A stretch of 24,895 nt of DNA from UBA1361 sp041656375 (GTDB lineage Bacteria > Bacillota_I > Bacilli_A > RFN20 > CAG-826), in the NCBI GenBank assembly GCA_964410505.1, contig CAYPGR010000012.1, positions 1 through 24,895 of the forward strand, in the 5' to 3' direction. The notes under the pieces are model-generated. The model was not told the DNA's origin. It saw nothing but the letters and a program-made list of their open reading frames with translations, and made no database searches. Below, piece after piece: positions 14,902-22,512 of the stretch. The position numbers and the translations under genes were made by a program. How positions within the stretch are numbered: position 1 is the first letter of the stretch; each line of letters begins with the position of its first letter.

Positions 14902-14928
14902 AAAAAGGCAGTTTACAACTGCCCTTTT
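14902..14928. terminator. two-way terminator between trmD and ffh
   Basis: GGCAGTT (14907-14913), loop TAC, AACTGCC (14917-14923), with A-run on the left (14902-14906) and T-run on the right (14925-14928). It serves both converging units. Confidence 0.88.
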
Positions 14929-14930
14929 CT

Positions 14931-16271
14931 TTACATCATTCCAGGAAAGCCGGGTGGCATTGGACCACCTTTTTTATAACCCTTCATTTTCTTCATCATC
15001 TCTTTCGTTTGTTCGTACTTCTTAAGCACCTTATTGATTTCAAAACTTGAGGTACCACTGCCTTTTGCGATCCTTACTTTCCGACTATTTTTTAAGATGG
15101 CAGGATTACTTCTTTCTTCATAGGTCATTGAATTAATAATCACTTCAAATAGTTTCATTTCGCGTTCCGCAAGTGCTTGTTGTTCAGGGGTAATCTTCGG
15201 CATCCCCGGAATCATTTTTAGGATTCCACTTAATTTACCGAGTTTTTGGACTTGTTTCATTTGATCGAGCATATCATTTAAATCAAACTGGCCATCCATC
15301 ATTTTTTGAGTCGTTTTCTTAACTTGTTTTTCATCAAGTTTTTCTTGGGCTTTTTCGACTAAGCTTAAAACATCACCCATCCCAAGAATACGGTCTGCCA
15401 TCCGTTCGGGATAGAATATATCAAGATCTTCAAGGGTTTCACCAACCCCCGCGAACTTAATCGGTACACCCGTTAAATGCTTGATGGAAAGGGCAGCCCC
15501 ACCACGGGCGTCACTATCAAGTTTCGACATAATCGCCCCTGTTAAACCTAACTGATCATTAAAGGCAAGGGCCGTATTAACGGCATCTTGACCACTCATG
15601 GCGTCGACAAGAAGTAAAATTTCACTTGGCGTCACTTGCGTTTTAATATCGGCTAATTCTTTCATTAGTGGTTCATCAATTGTTAACCGACCGGCGGTAT
15701 CAATAATAAGTACATCATAGCGATCGTCATACGCTTTTTTCTTGGCGGCTTCGGCAATGGCCACAGGACTTACCTTATCGCCCAAATTAATAATGTCCAC
15801 ACCAACTTGTTTGGCAAGCGTTACAAGCTGATCAATCGCTGCAGGACGGTAAACGTCAGCAGCTGCCAAAAGAACACGCTTATTGAGCTTCTTTTTAAAG
15901 AGGAGGGCTAATTTACCCGCCGTCGTTGTTTTTCCGGTTCCTTGGAGCCCGACAAGCATGATAATCGTCGGTTTATTCTTTTCAAACACTAACTCGGTAT
16001 CCGTGCTGCCGAGTAGTTTCACTAATTCATCGTTAACAATCTTCACAACCATTTGGCCAGGATTAAGGGCGTCATAAACCTTTGTGCCAATTGCCGTTTC
16101 TTTAATATTATGGACAAACTCTTTAACGACTTTAAAATTGACGTCTGCCTCAAAAAGTGCGACCCGCACTTCTTGGAGCATTTCATCCATATTTTTTTCG
16201 CTGAGCCGTGCTTGACCACGCACCTTTTTAAGGATGAGACTAAATTTATCGGTTAATGATTCAAATGCCAT
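14931..16271 (-). CDS. ffh: signal recognition particle protein Ffh (SRP54)
   Basis: GTPase that binds signal sequences with 4.5S RNA and docks at FtsY. From ATG 16271 the product is 446 residues: N domain, G domain (GLQGTGKTTTAGKL, DVYRPAAIDQL, DTAGRL, SKLDSDARGGAAL) and methionine-rich M domain ending GGPMPPGFPGMM. The ATG lies inside the ylxM end (11-base overlap) with GGAGG six bases upstream; a frame nine codons longer is not favoured. Last gene of plsX-rnc-ftsY-small protein-ylxM-ffh. Confidence 0.98.
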   Translation of the reverse strand: MAFESLTDKFSLILKKVRGQARLSEKNMDEMLQEVRVALFEADVNFKVVKEFVHNIKETAIGTKVYDALNPGQMVVKIVNDELVKLLGSTDTELVFEKNKPTIIMLVGLQGTGKTTTAGKLALLFKKKLNKRVLLAAADVYRPAAIDQLVTLAKQVGVDIINLGDKVSPVAIAEAAKKKAYDDRYDVLIIDTAGRLTIDEPLMKELADIKTQVTPSEILLLVDAMSGQDAVNTALAFNDQLGLTGAIMSKLDSDARGGAALSIKHLTGVPIKFAGVGETLEDLDIFYPERMADRILGMGDVLSLVEKAQEKLDEKQVKKTTQKMMDGQFDLNDMLDQMKQVQKLGKLSGILKMIPGMPKITPEQQALAEREMKLFEVIINSMTYEERSNPAILKNSRKVRIAKGSGTSSFEINKVLKKYEQTKEMMKKMKGYKKGGPMPPGFPGMM

Positions 16272-16587
16272 CTTGTTCCTCCATCTTAAGAAGCGCAAGT
16301 ATGTCTTGGTCTTCCGTCATTTCTTTTATTTTATTAAATCGTTCAGTCACGGTTTTTTTGTAAGCAATATGACCAATAATTGCCTCCAGGTTCTCAAGGT
16401 GTTTCACTGAGACTTTAAGCGCATCACTCACAGCGGCTTTACTAATCTTTAACTGGTCCGCGATTTCTTGTACGGACAAATTAAAAACATAGTAGGCTTC
16501 CATCATTTCTTTTTGCTTACTCGTTAATGTTTCACCATAAACCGAGAACAAATCATTGATATATATAAATTCGTTGAGATTATCCAT
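16261..16587 (-). CDS. ylxM: YlxM-type putative SRP accessory protein
   Basis: UPF0122 family, a small protein encoded ahead of ffh in Firmicutes; in streptococci it modulates SRP GTPase cycling. The 108-residue product has a helix-turn-helix-like N-terminal half (LTSKQKEMMEAYYVFNLS and VQEIADQLKISKAAVSDAL at about 21-57) and an amphipathic C-terminal half. Length fits the family (about 110). It starts one base after the stop of the small membrane protein (TAA-A-ATG) and its end overlaps ffh; its stop is TGA. Confidence 0.92.
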   Translation of the reverse strand: MDNLNEFIYINDLFSVYGETLTSKQKEMMEAYYVFNLSVQEIADQLKISKAAVSDALKVSVKHLENLEAIIGHIAYKKTVTERFNKIKEMTEDQDILALLKMEEQDGI

Positions 16588-16588
16588 T

Positions 16589-16861
16589 TTATATCACCCA
16601 TGAAATAATAAAAATGATTGTGAAATTAATAAGGAATGTTCGCAATAATACTTGATGGAAAATGGGACTTCGCCATTTATCTTTTCCCATATGCCGAAAT
16701 TGGCGGTAGGTAAAAAATAAACTCACCACTGCACTTCCAATAAGAATTACTAAAATATTAGCAAAAAGGAGATTCGAGGGTCCAAAACTATAAACCACTT
16801 GTTGGACAACAATAAAAATCACAAAGGATATCACTAAACTAAATAAGGAAAATACAATCAT
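16589..16861 (-). CDS. small three-helix membrane protein in the SRP operon, unknown
   Basis: I do not recognise this 90-residue protein. It has three hydrophobic segments at about 1-25, 31-53 and 73-90, with a strongly basic loop between the second and third (RQFRHMGKDKWRS), which by the positive-inside rule puts that loop in the cytoplasm, N terminus in and C terminus out. I start it at ATG 16861: it overlaps the ftsY TGA (ATGA) and has AGGAG seven bases upstream; a start six codons earlier lacks a binding site. Tight packing (overlap with ftsY, one base before ylxM) indicates coupled synthesis with the SRP receptor, YlxM and Ffh. A role in membrane targeting is only an inference from position. 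Confidence 0.8.
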   Translation of the reverse strand: MIVFSLFSLVISFVIFIVVQQVVYSFGPSNLLFANILVILIGSAVVSLFFTYRQFRHMGKDKWRSPIFHQVLLRTFLINFTIIFIISWVI

Positions 16862-17838
16862 TCTTCTACTCCTAAACATAAACCGTACAAATATTTTTCT
16901 AAATCAAATTCATCAAGGTCTTCAAGTTTTTCGCCAAGCCCAATAAAGCGAACTGGCACCCCGATCTCATCACGAATCGCCAAGATGATACCACCTTTAC
17001 TCGTGCCGTCCATTTTCGTAATGACGACCCCAGTTAGTCCCGTTGCTTCGGCAAAAGCTTTCGCTTGTAAAATACCGTTTTGCCCGGTTGTAGCATCAAT
17101 AATGAGAAATACTTCATGAGGTCCACCTTCGATTTCGCGACCAATCACACGGCGGATTTTACTTAATTCCGCCATTAGATTAGTCTTCGTTTGCAAGCGA
17201 CCCGCCGTATCAACAATAATCAGATCAACCCCAAGTTCTTTGCCCCGTACGACACCGTCATAGGCAACACTGGCAGGATCCGCTTTTTCCCGTCCAAGCA
17301 CAATCGGCACATCAAGGCGCTTGGCCCACACTTCAAGTTGGGCCACGGCCCCCGCTCGGAAGGTATCCCCCGCCACGAGTAAGATCTTTTTTCCCATCTT
17401 TTGATAACGATGGGCGAGTTTCGCAATCGATGTCGTTTTACCGACCCCATTGACCCCAACGACGAGTAAGACAGTTGGACCATCACGGTTAAAATCAATT
17501 TCATTAACGATATCTTCACCTTGGTTAAGGTAGCCAATAAACATTTTATCAACTAAGATTTCATTAATTTGCTCCGGATTGACGGTGTTAGTTGTTAGGG
17601 CTTCACGTTTCGTCGCTTCAATAATTTGATAAGTTAAATTAACGCCGACATCTGCCCCAATAAGAATCTCAAGGAGCTGTTCATAATATTCTTCGGTAAC
17701 TTTGTCATATTTTTTGGCAAGTCTTTTTAGCTTACTACTAAAATTGGCATGGCTTTTTTCTAAACCAACGACATATTTTTCGGTGGTTTCATTTTTTTGA
17801 CCACCAAACTTCTTTTTTAAAAACGAAATTAAGCCCAT
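16858..17838 (-). CDS. ftsY: signal recognition particle receptor FtsY
   Basis: SRP receptor GTPase at the membrane. The 326-residue product has a short N terminus (MGLISFLKKKFGG) able to bind membrane, the N domain, and the G domain with VVGVNGVGKTTSIAKLA, DTFRAGAVAQLEVW, IVDTAGRLQTKTNL and VITKMDGTSKGG. It lacks the long acidic A domain of enterobacterial FtsY, as usual in Firmicutes. It directly abuts rnc (TAA then ATG, no gap). The smc gene that lies between rnc and ftsY in B. subtilis is absent. Ends in TGA overlapping the next gene. Confidence 0.98.
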   Translation of the reverse strand: MGLISFLKKKFGGQKNETTEKYVVGLEKSHANFSSKLKRLAKKYDKVTEEYYEQLLEILIGADVGVNLTYQIIEATKREALTTNTVNPEQINEILVDKMFIGYLNQGEDIVNEIDFNRDGPTVLLVVGVNGVGKTTSIAKLAHRYQKMGKKILLVAGDTFRAGAVAQLEVWAKRLDVPIVLGREKADPASVAYDGVVRGKELGVDLIIVDTAGRLQTKTNLMAELSKIRRVIGREIEGGPHEVFLIIDATTGQNGILQAKAFAEATGLTGVVITKMDGTSKGGIILAIRDEIGVPVRFIGLGEKLEDLDEFDLEKYLYGLCLGVEE

Positions 17839-18519
17839 TTATCGTGCAGCCTTTTCTAAAGCATTTTTTGCCGCCATTTGTTCGGCTTCTTTATTATTTG
17901 CGCCGTAGCCTTTACCTAAAACAATACCGTCATTTGACACGGTTGAAATAAACGCTTTTTCTTTTTCTGGAAAGCCAGAAGGGGTTGTTTGATATTGCGG
18001 TAAGCCTTGCTTATCGGCCTGAATATATTCTTGAAGGGTACTAATATAGTCAAAGATTTGATTAAAATCATAGCCTTTAATTGCTTCTCCAACCATACTT
18101 AAAATAAAGGTGGCAGTTTTCTCAATCCCTTGATCAAGATAAAGGGCACCCATGAGGGCTTCAAAGACATCTTCAAAATATTTATTATTCGACATCAAGT
18201 CTTCAGGGGTAATCGATTTACCGGTTCTAATATATTTTTCTAATTCAAGTTCCCGTCCAAGATTTGAAACCGAATGCGTACGCACGAAGTTTTTGCGCAT
18301 GTTCGTTAACTCGCCTTGTCTTTTATGGGGATAGGCACGGAAGATTTCACTGGTAATAACAAAATTCAAAATTGAATCGCCAAGAAATTCTAGTCGCTCA
18401 TAGTCTTCGGCTTTATCTTCTTTTGTTTTGTAACTTGAATGCGTTAAAGCCGCTAAGAAAAGTTGCGGGTCATGTGGGGTAATCCCAAGGCGCGTAAATA
18501 AGGCATCGATTTTACTCAT
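17839..18519 (-). CDS. rnc: ribonuclease III
   Basis: Double-strand-specific RNase that processes rRNA and mRNAs. The 226-residue product has the catalytic signature ERLEFLGDSILNFV (about 42-55) and DVFEALMGALYLDQG with the second acidic pair (about 116-130), then a C-terminal dsRNA-binding domain with the end NNKEAEQMAAKNALEKA. Start overlaps the plsX stop by eight bases (ATGAGTAA). The operon order plsX-rnc matches Bacilli except that fabD, fabG and acpP, which normally separate them, are missing. Confidence 0.98.
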   Translation of the reverse strand: MSKIDALFTRLGITPHDPQLFLAALTHSSYKTKEDKAEDYERLEFLGDSILNFVITSEIFRAYPHKRQGELTNMRKNFVRTHSVSNLGRELELEKYIRTGKSITPEDLMSNNKYFEDVFEALMGALYLDQGIEKTATFILSMVGEAIKGYDFNQIFDYISTLQEYIQADKQGLPQYQTTPSGFPEKEKAFISTVSNDGIVLGKGYGANNKEAEQMAAKNALEKAAR

Positions 18520-19489
18520 GATTCATCCCGCTTCTAACCTTGCCGACGATATCGGCTTTGGCCATTTTATAAGCGACTAAAATGGCGTTATAGAAACCAC
18601 GTGGATCGCTATTACCATGCGCTTTAACCACAATGTTATTAAGACCAATTAACATCGCGCCACCCGTATTTTTGTAATCAAATATTTTTCCCATGTCATC
18701 AAAACCAGGTTTGGCTAATAGGTAACCTAATTTTGAGAAAAGATTCCGTTTAAATGCTTTCTTCATCGCACCTGAAAGCATTTTTGAAGTGCCTTCAATC
18801 GATTTAAGGAGAATATTACCCGTGTAGCCATCAGCGACAACAACGTCGGCATCGCCGGACATGACTTCACGTGATTCCATATTTCCACAAAAGTTTTTCA
18901 GCCCTTTTTCACGCATTAATTTATTGGCTTCCACAACGACCGGGATTCCTTTTGAATCTTCGGTTCCATTGCTTAAAAGATACGTTTTTGGCTCCTCCGC
19001 CCCCAGGACGGCTTTAGCATAAAGTTGACCCATTAAGGCGAATTGATATAGGTGATGAGCGGTATTTTCATTACTTGCACCAATATCAAGAATCGCGACT
19101 TGTTTACCTTTAATGCGAGTCGGAAAAGGCGCTAAGATGGCGGCTCTTTCAACCCCTTCAATTAATTTTAACTTGAGGGTTGTGGCACTTAAAAATGGAC
19201 CGGTCCCACCGGCACTGATAATGGCTTCAGCTTGTGTTTCTAAGACAGTATTAATCGCCATGAATAGCGAACTTCCTTTAGCTCTTAAAACTTCCATCGG
19301 CGTTGCATCAACTTTCACAACTTCTTTTGCATCAATAATGGTCGCAAAGGGCGCCACTTCTGAGAGTAGATCTTTATTTCCAACCACGAAAAGTTCAACT
19401 TCAGGAAAATCTTTTTTAAATTTTATAACGGCAGGGATGGTCGCTTCTAAACCGTGATCGCCACCCATCATTTCGATAACTAATTTCAT
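18512..19489 (-). CDS. plsX: phosphate acyltransferase PlsX
   Basis: Makes acyl-phosphate from acyl-ACP (and the reverse) for phospholipid synthesis with PlsY. The 325-residue product starts KLVIEMMGGDHG, the family MGGD signature, and contains SAGGTGPFL near 93 and CGNMESREVMSGDADVVV plus DGYTGNILLKS around 200-230. Length is normal. ATG 19489 has AAGGAGG seven bases upstream. It opens plsX-rnc-ftsY-small protein-ylxM-ffh; I found no convincing promoter in the gap before it, which instead holds a hairpin (19509-19528) and a recG relic. FapR, the usual regulator encoded just upstream, is absent. Confidence 0.97.
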   Translation of the reverse strand: MKLVIEMMGGDHGLEATIPAVIKFKKDFPEVELFVVGNKDLLSEVAPFATIIDAKEVVKVDATPMEVLRAKGSSLFMAINTVLETQAEAIISAGGTGPFLSATTLKLKLIEGVERAAILAPFPTRIKGKQVAILDIGASNENTAHHLYQFALMGQLYAKAVLGAEEPKTYLLSNGTEDSKGIPVVVEANKLMREKGLKNFCGNMESREVMSGDADVVVADGYTGNILLKSIEGTSKMLSGAMKKAFKRNLFSKLGYLLAKPGFDDMGKIFDYKNTGGAMLIGLNNIVVKAHGNSDPRGFYNAILVAYKMAKADIVGKVRSGMNHE

Positions 19490-19508
19490 CGTTAGGCCTC
19501 CTTAAATA

Positions 19509-19528
19509 AAAATAACCTAAGTTATTTT
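19509..19528. promoter_or_regulatory. inverted repeat just before the plsX ribosome binding site
   Basis: AAAATAAC-CTAA-GTTATTTT: eight-base arms, four-base loop. On the minus strand a T-rich stretch follows, then AAGGAGG of plsX five bases on. It may be an operator, an attenuator, or a weak terminator left from the original recG end. It does not match the FapR operator that I know well enough to claim one. Confidence 0.4.
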
Positions 19529-19567
19529 AACATAAAGACACCGAGTAATACACCTGGCTTGACTAGG

Positions 19568-19666
19568 TTACTTTATGATTGACCTTATCAGTTCTGACCC
19601 CTTTTCGACGATTACTTAATCTTCCAGTCCTGGATGATGGTGAGAGCGTCGTCTTTAATCGTCTTA
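19568..19666 (-). pseudogene. decayed second copy of the recG 3' end
   Basis: On the minus strand this stretch aligns with the last 109 bases of recG (20641-20533). By hand, 65 of 88 aligned bases agree, with one interval 10 bases shorter in the relic (11 against 21 bases), and the TAA at 19570-19568 aligns with the recG TAG. The first part translates as KTIKDDALTII against KTIKEDALTIL of RecG, with mainly third-position changes; later there is an in-frame TAA and the 10-base deletion breaks the frame. No start codon or larger frame belongs to it. It lies in the same direction as recG, just upstream of plsX. Confidence 0.75.
19652..19666. repeat. 15-bp direct repeat, copy 1 (in recG relic)
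   Basis: TCTTTAATCGTCTTA occurs here and again at 20627-20641 inside recG, 975 bases apart in the same orientation. It is the perfectly conserved end of the recG relic alignment. The two copies bracket the segment that contains the unknown membrane protein gene. Confidence 0.75.
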
Positions 19667-19770
19667 TGTCACTTTCCAATTGAACTATATTTTATGGATG
19701 TTAATAAAAATGGTTCAGTTTATGAATGAATATTTTCAGGAGATTTTTGTTCCTTTAATTTCATATGAAC
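19667..19770. other. non-coding gap beside the recG relic
   Basis: Apart from the relic and the hairpin before plsX, the interval between the unknown gene (ends 19771) and plsX holds no gene, no clear terminator and no good promoter that I can see. The part 19667-19770 is AT-rich without recognisable structure. Confidence 0.5.
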
Positions 19771-20361
19771 TCATCCTTGGAAAATACCATCGCTGATGAC
19801 AACGTCTGCCTCATTCAGCATAATTTCATAAAAATATGGATCCATCGCAATCGCTTGTCGATAGTCCCCAAGGTTATAAATATAGGATGAATCATCGTCA
19901 TAATCGGGAATACCCAAAAGATTTTCTACTTCTTCCAAATTCATGCCAATTACGTCATATGTACGACGAAATGAATCTATCAATCTTCCGCGTTCATTTG
20001 GAGAAGCATCACGCCATTTTTGAACAGTAAATGTATAGTAATTAGCATATGAAATTTGATCAAACACAACAACACTAGTTGCTAAGATTAGAGGAATAAT
20101 AAAGAACAGTATTGAATTGATGAAATATTTTTTTTGCATTTCTTTGGAAATACTTCGCGCGTGATTCAAACCAATGAAGAATAAGATCGATGTGACCACT
20201 AGAACGATTAAAACAACGTAAAAAGAAAAGAAGAAAATGATATCGCTAAACCAAATCAATCGATGAATACTATATGTAACGAAAATGATACCAACAAGAA
20301 AAATCGCGAGGGTAATCACTGATATCGTACGTAACCTTTTATTCATTGTGTTGCTCATCAT
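19771..20361 (-). CDS. unknown membrane protein with BamE-like C-terminal segment
   Basis: I do not recognise this 196-residue protein as a named family. After a basic N terminus (NKRLRT) there are three hydrophobic segments at about 11-32, 38-66 and 81-101; the loop after the second is basic (ARSISKEMQKK), so the C-terminal 95 residues should lie outside the cell. That part contains IGMNLEEVENLLGIPDYDD and then a predicted strand with YIYNLGDY, which resembles the SmpA/OmlA (BamE-like) pattern 'GM..eeV..lLG.P'; this is a resemblance by eye. AAGG before ATG 20361 is a weak binding site. The gene stands alone between recG and plsX, is visibly more AT-rich than its neighbours, and is bracketed by recG 3'-end sequence, so it was probably inserted there. 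Confidence 0.65.
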   Translation of the reverse strand: MMSNTMNKRLRTISVITLAIFLVGIIFVTYSIHRLIWFSDIIFFFSFYVVLIVLVVTSILFFIGLNHARSISKEMQKKYFINSILFFIIPLILATSVVVFDQISYANYYTFTVQKWRDASPNERGRLIDSFRRTYDVIGMNLEEVENLLGIPDYDDDSSYIYNLGDYRQAIAMDPYFYEIMLNEADVVISDGIFQG

Positions 20362-20532
20362 TAAGTATCAAACCTTATGTTTCTGTTCACATTTTAGCAT
20401 GGATGAAAAAGAAACTTGACGGTATCCATATAAAGCAGATTAATTATAAGTTTACGAATATACGAATCACTAATCAGGCCTCTTATTTTGGAAAAAGTGT
20501 TCTCCTCTTTGACAACTCTAGACTTGACCGAC
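20362..20532. other. gap between recG stop and the unknown gene
   Basis: AT-rich, no gene. TAAAAT at 20396-20391 (minus) could be a -10 for the unknown gene but has no good -35. No convincing terminator follows recG. Several TTGAC-like words occur on the plus strand without matching -10 boxes. Confidence 0.4.
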
Positions 20533-22503
20533 CTACATTGTGCTTGACTTCAGCGCTTCTGACACACTTTCCATGATTTCTTTATATTCATCATTAAGTG
20601 GATCATTAAGGATAGTTAACGCATCTTCTTTAATCGTCTTAATTAAATCGCAATCTTTAATCACGTTGAGATAAAGAAAACTCGGCATGCCGCTTTGTTT
20701 TTCCCCGGTTAACTCACCTGGACCACGAAGTGATAAATCAAGTTGGGCAATCTTAAAACCATCATTTTCAATCGCAAACGCTTCAAGTTTTGTGCGATCT
20801 TCTTCATTTGTCACTAAACATAAATGCGCCTTTTTACCGTCCCGTCCAATCCGTCCCCGTAATTGATGAAGCGAGGATAGACCAAAGCTATTTGGCTCAT
20901 AAATAATCATTAATCCGGCATTTTTGACATCAATTCCAACCTCAACCACAGTCGTGGCCACAAGAATTGGGGTTATGCCGGCTTTAAAAAGATCAAGTGA
21001 TTGTTCCTTTTCTTCACTACTCATTTGACCATGGAGCAGACCAACCATCTCACCGTAACGCTCTTTATAGAGGCGATATAAATACAGCACATTGGTATGA
21101 TCTCCCGCACTAATTTTAGGGGCAATAATATAAACTTGACGTTTATCTAATAAAGCGTTGTCAATAAAGGTAGCGAGCTCCTTTAGGCTATAATCCTTAA
21201 TTTCCGTTATGACCTGGCGTCCAGAGTGTGGAAATTGCTTAAGCGTCGTAATATCCATATCACCATAAACAACATTCGCTAATGTTTGAGGAATTGGCGT
21301 CGCACTTAAAAGTAAAAGATCCGCTTTTTCACCTTTACTTAAAAGGAGTTGCCGCTGGTTAACCCCGAATTTATGTTGTTCATCAATGACGACCAGCTCT
21401 AACGAATGATAGAAAACATCGTCACTAAACAGCGCGTGGGTACCAACAATGATATCAATTTTTCCTTCGGCAATGTTTCGCTTTAAGATGTTTTTTTCAG
21501 TTTCCGATAAGGCACCAATCAAAAGACCAATCCGAATCTTGAAGGGAGCAAAAAACTTTAAAAGCGAGTCATAATGTTGTTTTGCGAGACTTTCAGTCGG
21601 TGCTAAAAAAGCACCTTGCGCTTTTCGCAAGTAATTAATGTAAAGTGCACTAAAAGCGACGATTGTTTTACCACTTCCAACATCGCCTTGAAGGAGACGA
21701 TACATCAGCGTTTGCTCATTCATATCGTGACCAATTTCACGGATTGCAATGATTTGATCTTTCGTCAGGGTAAATGGGAGTGACTTAACAAATGCGTTTG
21801 CAGCTTTTAAATTGATGACATTTTTTTGATCATTATGAAGCGTACTGTTTTGACGTTTAATCATCAAAAGCTTCAAAAAGAAGCGTAACCCTTCCTCGTA
21901 TTTAAGCGTCTTTAACCCACGAAATACATCGTTTAAGCTCATGGGCAAGTGAACATAGGAAAATGCATTATTTAATGAAATAAGGTCGTTTTTGCTACGA
22001 AATGACTGCGGAATAAGTGAATTGAAGGTCGTTTCTTTTAACGCCTTTTCAACTATTTTTTTATATTCATGGTTGGCGATTTCACTCGGTAATGTATAAA
22101 GTGGGACGAGCTGTTCGTTAGGATTAAGAAGACGCGGAAATATCTTACTCACACTTATTTCCCGTTTATGTAAGTTGATTGTGCCATAGACGCTAAACTT
22201 CGTTCCTGGTGTGATTAAACGCATGATATAGCGTTGATTGTAGGCGACTATGAGATAAGGTGTCTTCGTGTCACTTATCGCCGTAAAACGAATGATTAAT
22301 ACTTTTGGTGTCTTAATAATGACAGGGGCCGAAGTAGCCTCTAAATAGAGCATCACTTTATCATTCGTATTGACGGCAAACTCATTTGAATAGGATAAGT
22401 TTAAATAACTACGCGGTAAATGAAAAATGACATCTTTAAATGTGAAGATGTCATATTTTTTTAATGCTTCAATAATACGGGCAGAACTGCTAAGTTTAGC
22501 CAC
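20533..22503 (-). CDS. recG: ATP-dependent DNA helicase RecG
   Basis: Branch-migrating helicase for stalled forks and Holliday junctions. The 656-residue product has the wedge/OB domain in the first third and superfamily 2 motifs: Walker A LLQGDVGSGKT (about 268-278), DEQHKFG, LLLLSATPIPQTLA, VATTVVEVGIDV and HQLRGRIGRDGKK. Length is slightly shorter than the 682 of B. subtilis. The start is GTG 22503 with AGAGG upstream, nine bases after the fakA stop. Its C terminus (KTIKEDALTILNDPLNDE onward) is present a second time as a decayed copy at 19568-19666. Confidence 0.98.
   Translation of the reverse strand: MAKLSSSARIIEALKKYDIFTFKDVIFHLPRSYLNLSYSNEFAVNTNDKVMLYLEATSAPVIIKTPKVLIIRFTAISDTKTPYLIVAYNQRYIMRLITPGTKFSVYGTINLHKREISVSKIFPRLLNPNEQLVPLYTLPSEIANHEYKKIVEKALKETTFNSLIPQSFRSKNDLISLNNAFSYVHLPMSLNDVFRGLKTLKYEEGLRFFLKLLMIKRQNSTLHNDQKNVINLKAANAFVKSLPFTLTKDQIIAIREIGHDMNEQTLMYRLLQGDVGSGKTIVAFSALYINYLRKAQGAFLAPTESLAKQHYDSLLKFFAPFKIRIGLLIGALSETEKNILKRNIAEGKIDIIVGTHALFSDDVFYHSLELVVIDEQHKFGVNQRQLLLSKGEKADLLLLSATPIPQTLANVVYGDMDITTLKQFPHSGRQVITEIKDYSLKELATFIDNALLDKRQVYIIAPKISAGDHTNVLYLYRLYKERYGEMVGLLHGQMSSEEKEQSLDLFKAGITPILVATTVVEVGIDVKNAGLMIIYEPNSFGLSSLHQLRGRIGRDGKKAHLCLVTNEEDRTKLEAFAIENDGFKIAQLDLSLRGPGELTGEKQSGMPSFLYLNVIKDCDLIKTIKEDALTILNDPLNDEYKEIMESVSEALKSSTM
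20627..20641. repeat. 15-bp direct repeat, copy 2 (in recG)
   Basis: TCTTTAATCGTCTTA, coding on the minus strand for the KTIK part of the RecG C terminus. Identical to 19652-19666; see there. Confidence 0.75.
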
Positions 22504-22512
22504 ATTAAACCT

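Noticed and set aside
20500..20545. Repeated TTGAC words on the plus strand near the recG stop, as promoters of an antisense RNA
   Set aside because: None has a fitting -10 box at 16-18 bases and no gene follows on that strand.
20346..20576. 76-codon plus-strand frame across the recG/unknown gene gap
   Set aside because: Starts antisense to the unknown membrane gene and ends antisense to recG; no ribosome binding site and no recognisable protein features.
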